Source: Pseudomonadota bacterium
GTDB taxonomy: Bacteria; Pseudomonadota; Alphaproteobacteria; Rhizobiales; Xanthobacteraceae
Assembly: GCA_023423415.1 (NCBI GenBank)
Contig: JAFAFP010000184.1
Coordinates: 1-31,637 of the forward strand
Direction: 5' to 3'
DNA length: 31,637 nucleotides
Made by a program: the position numbers and the translations under genes
In this document: in pieces, positions 15,130 through 23,373 of the stretch
Numbering within the stretch: position 1 is the stretch's first letter
Layout: each line of letters starts with the position of its first letter
Notes under the pieces: model-generated
Databases searched by the model: none
What the model saw: only the letters and a program-made list of their open reading frames with translations
What the model was told of the DNA's origin: nothing

Positions 15130-16119
15130 TCACAGCCACTTCTTCCACTTGAAGTACAAGTACGGCAAAATCGCCGAAACAACCATCGCGATCAGCGCGG
15201 CCGGATAACCGGCCACCCATTTCAGCTCGGGCATGTGCTCGAAGTTCATTCCGTAGATCGTGCCGACCAGCGTTGGGGGCATCAGTACGACGGCCACAAC
15301 CGAAAACAGCTTGATGATATTGTTCTGCTCGATACTGACGAGCCCGAGCATGGCGTCGAGCAGAAAGGTGATGCTGTTGGTGATAAACGTCGTGTGGTCC
15401 GAGAGCGATTGCACGTCGCGCTGCATGGTCTTGAGTTGTGTACGCATTTCCTTGGACCAGCGCATGTCCTCGCCTTCTTGTGCGAGGAACAAGACGAGGC
15501 GTCCGATCGACACGAGGCTTTCCCTCACCTTCGAGGTCAGGTCGCCCTTCCGACCGATGCTATAGAGAATGCCCTGATAGACCCTCGACGAGCCGCCACG
15601 GTTGCGTCGGGTCGCAAACACCTTTTGCGAGACCTGGTCGACCTCCATGCCAATGCGCTCGAGGATGTCGGCGTTGCGGTCGATCACGGCGTCGAGCAGA
15701 TCCATCAGCACGGTCTGCCCCGTCACACTGGCCGGACACGCGCGGCCGAGCTTGTGGCGGATCATCGCGAACGGGCGCGGCTCGTCGTAGCGCACAGTGA
15801 CGAGGCGCTGACCGGCCAGGATGAAGGACACGGGGGTGGTGATCGGCGATGGCGTATCGGATTGCGACATCAACGTCGCTGTCATGTAGCGGGCGCCGTT
15901 CTCAATATAGAGGCGGCTGGAAATCTCGATTTCCTGCATTTCCTCGCGGGTCGGAATCGCAACCCCGACCAGCTTCTCAACCAGCCGGTCTTCCTCGAGG
16001 GTCGGATTCAAGAGATCGAGCCATACGGCCGACTCGGGCAAGCCCGCAGGCAACCCTTTCTCGTCCTCAACGACGTGGGGTTCCAGCGCCGTGCCGCGCA
16101 AAACGTAAACAGTCAGCAT
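15130..16119 (-). CDS. corA: CorA-type magnesium/divalent metal transporter
   Basis: A 329-aa protein with a large cytoplasmic N-terminal domain and long helices, then two transmembrane helices at the extreme C-terminus. The selectivity motif Gly-Met-Asn is at 290-292 (YGMNFEHMPELKW), and the protein ends in the basic KWKKWL as CorA proteins do. It would assemble as a pentamer in the inner membrane and take up Mg2+, possibly Co2+ or Ni2+. The ATG at 16119 has GGAGG 4 nt upstream. A 54-aa ORF and a strong hairpin lie just upstream on the same strand. Confidence 0.94.
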   Translation of the reverse strand: MLTVYVLRGTALEPHVVEDEKGLPAGLPESAVWLDLLNPTLEEDRLVEKLVGVAIPTREEMQEIEISSRLYIENGARYMTATLMSQSDTPSPITTPVSFILAGQRLVTVRYDEPRPFAMIRHKLGRACPASVTGQTVLMDLLDAVIDRNADILERIGMEVDQVSQKVFATRRNRGGSSRVYQGILYSIGRKGDLTSKVRESLVSIGRLVLFLAQEGEDMRWSKEMRTQLKTMQRDVQSLSDHTTFITNSITFLLDAMLGLVSIEQNNIIKLFSVVAVVLMPPTLVGTIYGMNFEHMPELKWVAGYPAALIAMVVSAILPYLYFKWKKWL

Positions 16120-16199
16120 ACTGCCTCCGCCGGCTGCGGCGCCAAGCCGCAGTGCAGCGAAGTCATGGCGATGCGCCGCGCTGACTGCAAGAGCTTATT

Positions 16200-16227
16200 G
16201 GCGCCCGTCCAAATGTGGACGGGCGCC
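16200..16227. terminator. GC-rich hairpin after the 54-aa ORF
   Basis: An 11-bp perfect stem (GGCGCCCGTCC with GGACGGGCGCC) with a 6-nt AAATGT loop lies 8 bp past the stop of the small ORF. No U run follows on either strand, so it is either a weak or Rho-assisted terminator, or an RNA-stabilising structure upstream of corA. Confidence 0.5.
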
Positions 16228-16234
16228 GGCGCAA

Positions 16235-16399
16235 TCAGTCGCGCGTCTCCACCGGAGCATAGGCCTTGTTCTTCGTCTCGCCGCGATAGCGCAGTGCCGC
16301 AACCAGCGCGGAAATCGCGATCCGTCCGTATCGGCGGTCGAGCTCTTTTTCGAGTTGCCGGCTTTCAAGCGAATGGCTGGAAGCCTGGGCGGTGGTCAT
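16235..16399 (-). CDS. Small hypothetical protein, 54 aa
   Basis: A short, charged, soluble protein with an excellent ribosome site: GAGGAGG lies 5 nt before ATG 16399. It starts MTTAQASSHSLESRQLEKEL, then has DRRYGRIAISALVAALRYRG and a short polar tail. The middle may form an amphipathic helix, and no membrane segment or signal peptide is clear. I do not recognise the family. The strong ribosome site, a dedicated hairpin after the stop, and the sober composition support a real gene. Confidence 0.65.
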   Translation of the reverse strand: MTTAQASSHSLESRQLEKELDRRYGRIAISALVAALRYRGETKNKAYAPVETRD

Positions 16400-16794
16400 C
16401 GTGTCCTCCTCAAGACAGCATTTCATCCCATGCAGAGACTATGGTGACTGCATCGGGATCTAGTAGGGCGGAATTGGGCTTTGAATCGTGAGACTTGAGG
16501 GCAAACCGCCACAAACTTTAGTGATCGGGCGACGCGCCAGGTTCACGAGAATTTCGGGGGCGGTTGTCGCCCGGACAAGGTAAACTCTCGTTTAACGGGT
16601 TTGATGCGATGATCGCCGCAAGCCCGTCCAGCGTTGCGTTTTTGGCACTCGGAAGAGTTGCGGCTTTCAAGCAACACCTTCACAGGACCAAGCGCGGGGG
16701 CAACCCTAAGCGCTGGATGATTCGCAATTCTTTCGTTTATGGTCTGCGGGAATCTTCGCCCTCTGTGCGGCGCAATAACTGGGGAATTTCGGCG
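16400..16794. other. Divergent intergenic region before the L,D-transpeptidase gene
   Basis: About 395 bp without a supported gene. It should hold promoters for the 54-aa ORF (leftward) and the L,D-transpeptidase (rightward). A small inverted repeat TAAAC-TCTC-GTTTA lies at 16581-16594 and could be an operator, though five-base arms are weak evidence. The transpeptidase frame stays open back to about 16564, but that extension has no signal peptide or ribosome site and I treat it as non-coding. I see no RNA gene. Confidence 0.5.
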
Positions 16795-17475
16795 ATGCGC
16801 CTTATCGCGCTTCTCTTGATCGGGCTGAGTGTTTCGGGTTGCGTCGGCACCGTCACCAACGCCACACTCGAACCCGCGTCCGACGCCAACCTCAAGCCGC
16901 GTGACCGCGAGCTCCTGTCGAAGGTCCCTTACGCGAAGGCGACGATCCCGGAGCCGTATCGGCGCCATATCGTCAACTATCACCGCAAGGAATCGCCGGG
17001 CTCGATCGTCGTCGATAGCGACTCCCGCTTCCTTTATTATGTGCTGCCGGAAGGCAAGGCGATCCGCTACGGCATTACGGTGGGCGAAGAAGCCTTGACC
17101 TTCTCGGGCATTGCCAAGGTCGCCCGCAAGGCCGAATGGCCGACCTGGGTGCCAACCGCCGCGATCAAGGAGCGGCTTGGACCGAGCATCCCGAACGTCG
17201 TCGGACCCGGACCGCATAATCCGCTCGGCGCACGCGCGCTCTATCTCTATTCGGGCGGCAAGGACACGCTGTATCGCATCCACGGCACCAACCAGCCGGA
17301 ATATATCGGCTCGGCCGTGTCGTCAGGCTGCATCCGCATGACCAACGAAGACGTCATCGATCTGTACAACCGGACGAAGGAAAACACGGTCGTCGTGGTC
17401 CTCGCGCCGAAGCAGGGTGATTCTCCGAACAACCCGCAGCTTGCCTTCGGCAGGTCCGACCGCTACCTGCAGTAA
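16795..17475 (+). CDS. L,D-transpeptidase (YkuD family) lipoprotein, 226 aa
   Basis: This envelope enzyme would cross-link peptidoglycan between meso-diaminopimelate residues, or attach proteins to it. The N-terminus MRLIALLLIGLSVSGC is a lipoprotein signal with lipobox VSGC. The YkuD domain spans roughly 85-200. Its active site is complete: His 163 in HGTNQPEYIG and Cys 179 in SSGCIRM, the SxGC(I/V)R pattern. The ATG 16795 has GGGGA upstream and places the lipobox correctly, which decides the start. A terminator follows at 17501. Rhizobiales rely heavily on L,D-cross-links, so a member of this family is expected. The gene is near other envelope genes. Confidence 0.93.
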   Translation: MRLIALLLIGLSVSGCVGTVTNATLEPASDANLKPRDRELLSKVPYAKATIPEPYRRHIVNYHRKESPGSIVVDSDSRFLYYVLPEGKAIRYGITVGEEALTFSGIAKVARKAEWPTWVPTAAIKERLGPSIPNVVGPGPHNPLGARALYLYSGGKDTLYRIHGTNQPEYIGSAVSSGCIRMTNEDVIDLYNRTKENTVVVVLAPKQGDSPNNPQLAFGRSDRYLQ

Positions 17476-17500
17476 AACTTCAAGCAGACCCCATTATGAG

Positions 17501-17527
17501 ACGGCGCCGGATTCGGCGCCGTTTTCG
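17501..17527 (+). terminator. Intrinsic terminator after the L,D-transpeptidase gene
   Basis: A 9-bp perfect stem (ACGGCGCCG with CGGCGCCGT) with a GATT loop is followed by TTTCGTTT. It begins 25 bp after the stop at 17475 and faces the convergent metallophosphoesterase gene. Confidence 0.85.
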
Positions 17528-17593
17528 TTTGAGCTTCAGCTTTTTGATGCGTTTTCTTCGAACGAACCGGCACCCACTTCGCTCGAAAACGCT

Positions 17594-18517
17594 CTAACCC
17601 AGATCGACGCGAACGATTTCCGGCGGCACGCCGAGACGGAACGGCACCGCGCTGGTCCCGAGGCCGCCCGAGACGATCATGTCGCGGCCGCCTTCGGAAA
17701 TGTGTCCGTAAGCATAGCGTCCGCGATAGGCCGACGGCACATAGGCCCGCCAGACGAACGGAATCCGGATTTGCCCGCCATGGGTGTGCCCCGCCAGCGT
17801 CAGAGACACGCGGTCCGGCACGTTCACGAAGATGTCCGGCTCATGCACCATCAGGATCACCGGATCGTCGGTCGTGATCCTGGCCATCGTCCCGGGCAGA
17901 TCATCCACGCCTTTGAAGCGGCCCGGTGAAATGTAGTGGGCAATCTGATCGCCGAGACCCGCGAGCCAGAACCGGGATTGCCCTTCGCCCAACAAGATCG
18001 CTGAATTTTCCATGATCGGAATCTTGGCCTGCGTCAGCGCTTGCCGGATCTCGCGCTGATGGAACCACCAGTCGTGATTGCCGAGTATGGAATGCACGCC
18101 GAGCGGCGCCTTCAACCGCGCCAGCTCTGCCGACCATACCGCGGGGGGGACCACTTCCGTAACGAAGCGATGCGTGGCGATGTAATCGCCGAGCAGCAGG
18201 ACGATGTCCGAGTTCAGACTGTTGGACACATCCACAATCTGCCGGATGCGTGACAAACCCATATTGGGACCGCCGGCATGAATATCGGCAATGACCGTGA
18301 TGCTGAGTTTGTGTCCCGCCGGCCATCCGCGCGGATTCAGGCGATAGCGCGTCACCCCAAGCATCAAGCCTGCTTCGGCGGCAGAATATCCGGCAAGGCC
18401 GGTACCGGCGACCGTGACAAGTCCGACACTGCCCAACAGGAGCGACCTGCGGCTGACGCCGACACGCGCTGGCGGCTCCTCGGCCGGCCTCAGATCGGCG
18501 GGGTTCACAGGCTTCAT
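17594..18517 (-). CDS. Metallophosphoesterase with Tat-type signal, 307 aa
   Basis: A calcineurin-like phosphoesterase similar to YkuE/YaeI-type enzymes. The N-terminus carries SRRSLLLG (22-29) followed by a hydrophobic stretch, consistent with twin-arginine export or a membrane anchor. The two-metal site motifs are in order: ADIHAGG (about 77-83), GDY (110-112), GNHDWW (146-151), VHEPD and GHTHGGQ. Related proteins act on phospholipid-type substrates such as UDP-sugar lipids or isoprenyl phosphates; the substrate here is not known. It lies 84 bp downstream of the extensin-like gene on the same strand and may share its transcript. Confidence 0.92.
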   Translation of the reverse strand: MKPVNPADLRPAEEPPARVGVSRRSLLLGSVGLVTVAGTGLAGYSAAEAGLMLGVTRYRLNPRGWPAGHKLSITVIADIHAGGPNMGLSRIRQIVDVSNSLNSDIVLLLGDYIATHRFVTEVVPPAVWSAELARLKAPLGVHSILGNHDWWFHQREIRQALTQAKIPIMENSAILLGEGQSRFWLAGLGDQIAHYISPGRFKGVDDLPGTMARITTDDPVILMVHEPDIFVNVPDRVSLTLAGHTHGGQIRIPFVWRAYVPSAYRGRYAYGHISEGGRDMIVSGGLGTSAVPFRLGVPPEIVRVDLG

Positions 18518-18601
18518 ATCCAGTCGTTTATCCCATCACGGTGAAGGGGCGGTTCACACTGTCATCAAAACTCTGCGACACCCGGGCCTTTGAAGGTTGT
18601 T

Positions 18602-19477
18602 TCACGGGGCTTCCGCCGGCCTCGGACGCGGCAGAGGAATCTCGTCGACCGGGGCAAGCACATTCCACTGGCACAACCGGTAGCCGCCACGCCGCTCCGC
18701 CAGATCGACGTGAATGTGGCTCTCGTGAAACCCGTCGGAACCAGGACCGAGAACCGTCGTGAAACGCGCACAGGTCTGCCCGCGGATCGTTTCGCGGAAA
18801 TCACGCGCAAAGTTCCGATCCGTAAAGCCGGCGAACTTGCCATTGGCCAGATGAACACCGCGGATGTCGATGGCATTGGCCATGCCGTGCTCACTGATCT
18901 TGGCTCCGGCAATACGATTACGGCCGCGGCAATCATAAGACGCATAGTTATCGAGATTGCGAATGGCGGAGCCGAGCGCAGCGACCGAAGCCGCGAGATC
19001 CTCGCGCACCCAGGTTGCGACCGCTTCCGCCATCGTGCAGCGAAGGGTCGCCGGAGGCGTGAGGGCAACGCGAGACTTGTCGGGCATGATCACGGCCTCA
19101 AGCCGCACGACATCGGTAGAGCCGCAATCGCCCGGCCCGCTCAACACTGGCAGCGGCTCGACCACGGCGATACGGTCGGAAATCCGCATGAGGCAGGCTG
19201 ACGGTCCATCCGGTTTGCTATCCGCCGTTGCGGATGCGGTATCTGGATCAGGCTCGGCCGCGAACTCTTCCATTGGCACGACGGGAATGGACGACTTCTG
19301 CTCCACAGCCTGTGCAGCCGGTTTCGGCGCAGGAATTGGCACGGGCTGGGACTTCGGCTGTGCTTTCTCGCGCGCAAACGACGCCCCGGCCGTGCAAGCC
19401 AAGACGCAAGCCAAGACTGCGACAATGACCACCAGATGTTGAATGAAAGGACGATTCACGCGCCTCGATGCCCCCAA
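18602..19477 (-). CDS. Extensin-like family protein, exported, 291 aa
   Basis: A hydrophobic segment (about 13-34) ending near SFA indicates export. A proline- and lysine-rich linker (about 38-90) precedes a C-terminal extensin-like domain with several cysteines. That domain has LAS/M15-peptidase-like metal ligands: His 197 in SEHGMANAIDI with Asp 204, and His 254/His 256 in HIHVDL. A peptidoglycan-related peptidase role is plausible but inferred. The start is uncertain: TTG 19477 and GTG 19459 are both in frame, and both give a signal peptide. Residue numbers are from 19477. It may be co-transcribed with the metallophosphoesterase downstream. Confidence 0.88.
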   Translation of the reverse strand: MGASRRVNRPFIQHLVVIVAVLACVLACTAGASFAREKAQPKSQPVPIPAPKPAAQAVEQKSSIPVVPMEEFAAEPDPDTASATADSKPDGPSACLMRISDRIAVVEPLPVLSGPGDCGSTDVVRLEAVIMPDKSRVALTPPATLRCTMAEAVATWVREDLAASVAALGSAIRNLDNYASYDCRGRNRIAGAKISEHGMANAIDIRGVHLANGKFAGFTDRNFARDFRETIRGQTCARFTTVLGPGSDGFHESHIHVDLAERRGGYRLCQWNVLAPVDEIPLPRPRPAEAP

Positions 19478-19577
19478 GCCGATATGGCCTTGTGCGGAAT
19501 TGGAGCGCCAAAGGCAATGATCGGAAAGTCCGGCCTATGTTAGCGTCATCCCGGACTCTCAGATGAAAGCATGAATC

Positions 19578-20741
19578 GTGACGCATGATGTGATCGTGGT
19601 CGGCCTTGGCGCGATGGGAAGCGCAGCGCTTTACCACCTCGCCCGCCGCAATGTTCGCGCCCTCGGCGTCGAACGCTTCGAGCCTGGCCATGATCGCGGC
19701 TCCTCACACGGCCGCACGCGCATTATCCGCCACAGCTATTTCGAGCACCCGTCCTATGTGCCCCTGGTCCGCCGCGCCGCGGCGTTGTGGCGCGAACTCG
19801 AACACGAATCCGGCGAACGTCTCATGACAGTCACTGGCATCGTGGAGATCGGCAAACCGGACTCGACGCTGATCAAGGGAACGCTTGCGGCTGCGCGGGA
19901 ACATCAGCTTGCGCATGATGTCCTGACCGCAAGCGACCTGATGAACCGCTATCCGGCATTTCGCATTCCAGACGAATTCATCGCCGTACTCCAACCGGAT
20001 GGCGGATTCATTCAAGCTGAAGACGGCATCCGTGCGCATCTGCGACTTGCCGCAAAAGCCGGCGCGGAGTTGCGTACAGGCGAGCGCGTTGTTGCCATTG
20101 AGCAGATCGGCGGCGGCGTCCGCGTCACGACCGAACACAACACATTCGCAGCGGGCTCTGTCATCGTCAGCGCTGGCGCGTGGACCACATCGCTGTTGCC
20201 TGCTTTGGCGCTACCGCTTCAGGTCACGCGACAGGTTCTGCTTTGGGTCAGGCCTTCGCAACCCGAGCTGTTCAAGTCGGGATCGTTTCCGGTCTTCATG
20301 ATCGAGAGCGAAGCCGGCATCCACTATGGTTTTCCGCTGCACGACAACGATGGGCTGAAAATCGCCAAGCATCATCATGCCGGCGAAACCGTCGATCCCG
20401 ATGCTTACGACCGCACTATATCCGCCGTGGATGAAGCATCGATCCTGGGCGCTATCCACCGCTTTCTTCCCGAAAGTACCGGCCCCGTCGTATCGGCAAA
20501 AACCTGCATCTACACGATGACGCCCGACGAAGATTTCGTGATCGATCGCGCTCCTGGTCTTGATCGGATCATCGTTGCCTCACCCTGCTCCGGACATGGC
20601 TTCAAGTTCGCTCCGGCCATTGGCGAAGCCCTGGCGGACATGGCCCTCACTGGAAACAGCTCACTCGATCTCAGTCGGTTTCACATTGATCGTTTTGCCG
20701 CCGCTGAAGCGGAAATTAGAAGCGCGTTGCCGCAAGATTGA
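19578..20741 (+). CDS. FAD-dependent N-methyl amino acid oxidase (monomeric sarcosine / N-methyltryptophan oxidase family)
   Basis: A 387-aa cytoplasmic flavoenzyme that oxidatively demethylates a secondary amino acid, giving formaldehyde and peroxide. The FAD-binding GLGAMGSAAL (9-18) opens the protein. Family motifs include SSHGRTRIIR, DGGFIQAE and GLKIAKHHH with the active-site lysine. The cysteine that binds FAD covalently is Cys 310 in KTCIYTMTPDEDFVID, followed by the CSGHGFKFAP flavin loop, where an extra cysteine replaces the usual residue. The start GTG 19578 is forced, since the nearby ATG is out of frame. Preference among sarcosine, N-methyltryptophan or pipecolate cannot be read from sequence. 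No neighbour gives a pathway. Confidence 0.92.
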   Translation: MTHDVIVVGLGAMGSAALYHLARRNVRALGVERFEPGHDRGSSHGRTRIIRHSYFEHPSYVPLVRRAAALWRELEHESGERLMTVTGIVEIGKPDSTLIKGTLAAAREHQLAHDVLTASDLMNRYPAFRIPDEFIAVLQPDGGFIQAEDGIRAHLRLAAKAGAELRTGERVVAIEQIGGGVRVTTEHNTFAAGSVIVSAGAWTTSLLPALALPLQVTRQVLLWVRPSQPELFKSGSFPVFMIESEAGIHYGFPLHDNDGLKIAKHHHAGETVDPDAYDRTISAVDEASILGAIHRFLPESTGPVVSAKTCIYTMTPDEDFVIDRAPGLDRIIVASPCSGHGFKFAPAIGEALADMALTGNSSLDLSRFHIDRFAAAEAEIRSALPQD

Positions 20742-20888
20742 ACATCGCCTCAGTCCGTGAACGTGATCGATAACGTTGCCTTTACCGACGAAATCACGCA
20801 CACCGCTCGCCTAGAAATGCAAAGCACAGCATTGCGCGACCACTTCAAGAACTCCATCTTGCCGGGATCGGTTGCTGCGGAGTGAGAC

Positions 20889-22157
20889 ATGTCGGTGACA
20901 GAAGCAGCCGTTGACACGGCGGCGCGCGGCATAAGATCGAAGCCGGTCCGGTTCATCGGCGCGGACAAAGAATATTGGCGTATCCTCGTCCGCGGCGCCT
21001 TTCTGCTTATTGTCACGCTCGGGCTCTATCGGTTCTGGCTTGCCACCGACATCCGCCGATTTCTTTGGGCGCATACCGCTGTTGACGGCGAGCCGCTGGA
21101 ATATTCCGGCACCGCGGTCGAGTTGCTGCAGGGGTTTCTTGTCGCCATCGCCCTGCTGCTGCCAATCTATACGGTGTTCGTCATCACCGTTCTTGACCTC
21201 GGCTGGCTCGGAAACCTGCTGAGCGCGGCGGCGGTGCTGCTTCTCGTATTCATCAGCCAGTACGGCATCTATCTCGCCCGCCGCTATCGTCTTACTCGCA
21301 CGGTTTTTCGCGGCTTGCGCTTTCATCAGACCGGCTCGGCGCTCCGCTATTCCCTCTGCGCGGTCTGGTGGTGGTTCCTGACCATCGTGACGATCGGCTT
21401 TGCCTATCCGTTCAACCGCGCGGCGCTCGAACGCTTCAAGATGCGCAACACCTACTACGGCGATTTGCAGGGGCGTTTCGAGGGATCGGGCTGGCGGCTG
21501 TTCTTTCGCGGCTTCCTGCTGTGGCTCGCCGTCATATTTCCGCTCCTCGCCGCGCTGTCATCCTTCACACTGATCGATTGGATCGGCGTAACCGAAGCGA
21601 TGGGTGGTGGCGGTGATGTCCTCGCCCGCATGGAGCGTGCAAGCCCTGGCTTTTTCGACGCCGTGATCTTCGGCATTCTCGCTCTCATCGCCAGCGTATT
21701 CCTCGCGTTGCTGCTGCTGCCGGCATTCCACGCGATCGTGATGCGCTGGTGGGTCTCGGGCCTGAGGTTCGGCCAGATCGTTTCCGTCTCCCATTTGCGC
21801 ACGCGCGACGTTTATTTCGTCTATCTGCGCCTCGTCGGCTATGTGCTGCTGTTCGGCCTGGTGATGATCGCCGGCATCTTTGTCGGTTTGCTGTTGATCG
21901 GACTGATCGCCGACTTCGCTTCACCGCAGACGATGGAAATCATAAGCGTGTTAATGATGGTCGGCACCTACGTCGTGACGGCGCTCGGTCTCAGCACGCT
22001 CTATCAGGCGGTCGTGACGCTGTCGGTGTGGCGGCTGACGGCGGAGTCGACTGAACTGTCCGACACAACCCAGATAGCCCATGTTCATGCAGCCGGTGAA
22101 TCGAGTTCACCGCTCGGCGAAGGCATTGCCGACATCCTCAATCTGGGTGGCATATGA
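20889..22157 (+). CDS. DUF898 (YjgN family) membrane protein, 422 aa
   Basis: A polytopic inner-membrane protein with roughly eight hydrophobic segments. It carries the family hallmark pattern of two similar modules: WRILVRGAFLLIVTLGLYRFW near the start, and LRYSLCAVWWWFLTIVTIGFAYPFNR in the middle. Further hallmarks are the short charged RFKMRNTYYGDLQGRFEG and TRDVYFVYLRL pieces. The function of DUF898/YjgN is not established. The ATG 20889 has GGAG 6 nt upstream. Its stop overlaps the start of the M48 protease (ATGA), so the two are translationally coupled and probably act together. Confidence 0.9.
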   Translation: MSVTEAAVDTAARGIRSKPVRFIGADKEYWRILVRGAFLLIVTLGLYRFWLATDIRRFLWAHTAVDGEPLEYSGTAVELLQGFLVAIALLLPIYTVFVITVLDLGWLGNLLSAAAVLLLVFISQYGIYLARRYRLTRTVFRGLRFHQTGSALRYSLCAVWWWFLTIVTIGFAYPFNRAALERFKMRNTYYGDLQGRFEGSGWRLFFRGFLLWLAVIFPLLAALSSFTLIDWIGVTEAMGGGGDVLARMERASPGFFDAVIFGILALIASVFLALLLLPAFHAIVMRWWVSGLRFGQIVSVSHLRTRDVYFVYLRLVGYVLLFGLVMIAGIFVGLLLIGLIADFASPQTMEIISVLMMVGTYVVTALGLSTLYQAVVTLSVWRLTAESTELSDTTQIAHVHAAGESSSPLGEGIADILNLGGI

Positions 22158-23278
22158 CGAGCAACGCACCACGATCCTGTGCGGCCGTCTATTTCGACGG
22201 CATCACGTCGGCCCGCCACGACGTGACCATCGTGCTCGCTCCCGAGGCATTGGTCATCCGCGCCGCTGACGGCGCGTTCATCGATCAATGGCCATATCCG
22301 CGGTTGAAACACCTGTCCGCGCCCACACACATCTTCCGGATCGGGCTTCGCAAGGGACCGACGCTCGCCCGCCTCGAAGTCTATGATCAGGATGTCGCAC
22401 ACGAGATCGATCTGGCTTGTCCCGACATCGACCGCACCGGCGCAAGCGCCCGCGCGCTGCGTCGCAAGGCGATTGCCTGGAGTTTTGTCGCCGCGGTGTC
22501 GCTTGTTCTCGTTGGCGCCTTTGGCGTTGCCACGATTGCCGACCGTGTTGCTCCTCTGGTCCCGCAGGGCATTGAGCGGCAGCTGGGCGCGGCAGCCGAT
22601 ACGCAGATCCGCGCCATGCTGGACAAGGGCCCTCCCGACCGACCGCTCGAATGCGGTACCGCTGAAATCGAGAAGGCGGGCGAAGCAGCATTCGAAAAGC
22701 TGATGGCCCGGCTGCGAACGGCAGCAGGCATCCGGGTGCCGCTGCGCGCCGAGGTGATCCGCCGGGACGAAGCCAATGCCATCGCTTTGCCCGGCGGCCA
22801 CATCTACGTCTTCAAGGGCCTGATCGATCAGGCCCGCAATGTCGATGAGGTGGCCGGCGTCATCGCCCATGAACTCGGCCATGTCGCCCACCGCGATGGA
22901 ACCCGCGCCATCCTGCAGGCAGCTGGGCTGTCGGTCGTTTTCGGCATGCTGCTAGGCGATTTTGTCGGCGGCAGTGCGGTGGTGGTCGCTGCGGAGACGC
23001 TGCTGAAATCGGCCTATTCGCGGGACAAGGAGGCCGCCGCCGACGATTACGCGGTCCGGACCATGCTCGCGCTCAATGCCGATGCCCGCGCCCTCGGCAG
23101 CTTCCTCGCCCGGATCGCCGGAAAGGCGGAAAATGGCTCGATTTTCCTCGATCATCCGGCCACAGAGGATCGTGTCGCACGGATCAATGCCATGGCCCCG
23201 CCGCAAAGCGGTGGCGCAAGTCTGCTGGATGCCGCTGAGTGGGCTGCCCTAAAACGGATCTGCTCGGGCTATCGCTAG
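22154..23278 (+). CDS. M48 family zinc metalloprotease, 374 aa
   Basis: The order is an N-terminal domain of about 100 residues with a beta-rich look, one transmembrane helix at about 107-127, then an M48 peptidase domain outside the cytoplasm. The zinc site is HELGH (His 239, Glu 240, His 243) with the third ligand Glu 293 in RDKEAAADDYA. The C-terminal DHPATEDRVARI is typical of the family. It may clip membrane or periplasmic proteins, as HtpX- or BepA-like enzymes do; the target is unknown. Translation starts at ATG 22154, overlapping the DUF898 stop by four bases, with GGGTGG just upstream. The pairing of a YjgN-type protein with an M48 protease suggests a joint membrane quality role (inference). 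Confidence 0.93.
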   Translation: MTSNAPRSCAAVYFDGITSARHDVTIVLAPEALVIRAADGAFIDQWPYPRLKHLSAPTHIFRIGLRKGPTLARLEVYDQDVAHEIDLACPDIDRTGASARALRRKAIAWSFVAAVSLVLVGAFGVATIADRVAPLVPQGIERQLGAAADTQIRAMLDKGPPDRPLECGTAEIEKAGEAAFEKLMARLRTAAGIRVPLRAEVIRRDEANAIALPGGHIYVFKGLIDQARNVDEVAGVIAHELGHVAHRDGTRAILQAAGLSVVFGMLLGDFVGGSAVVVAAETLLKSAYSRDKEAAADDYAVRTMLALNADARALGSFLARIAGKAENGSIFLDHPATEDRVARINAMAPPQSGGASLLDAAEWAALKRICSGYR

Positions 23279-23305
23279 TTCATGTATAAGGCTGCACGAC
23301 CCCGT

Positions 23306-23321
23306 CCCCACGGGAGTGGGG
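23306..23321 (+). terminator. Small hairpin between the M48 and DUF1499 genes
   Basis: CCCCAC-GGGA-GTGGGG is a perfect 6-bp stem with a 4-nt loop, 28 bp after the protease stop. No U run follows, so it may pause transcription or mark an RNA-processing site rather than terminate fully. Confidence 0.35.
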
Positions 23322-23373
23322 TTCGGGAACGGTCGCGCCGAAACGGCACGATCAAGGACTTGCAGGAATACCG

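Noticed and set aside
16564..16794. Upstream extension of the L,D-transpeptidase frame by 77 codons
   Set aside because: It would bury the lipoprotein signal peptide inside the protein; the ATG at 16795 has a ribosome site and places the lipobox correctly.
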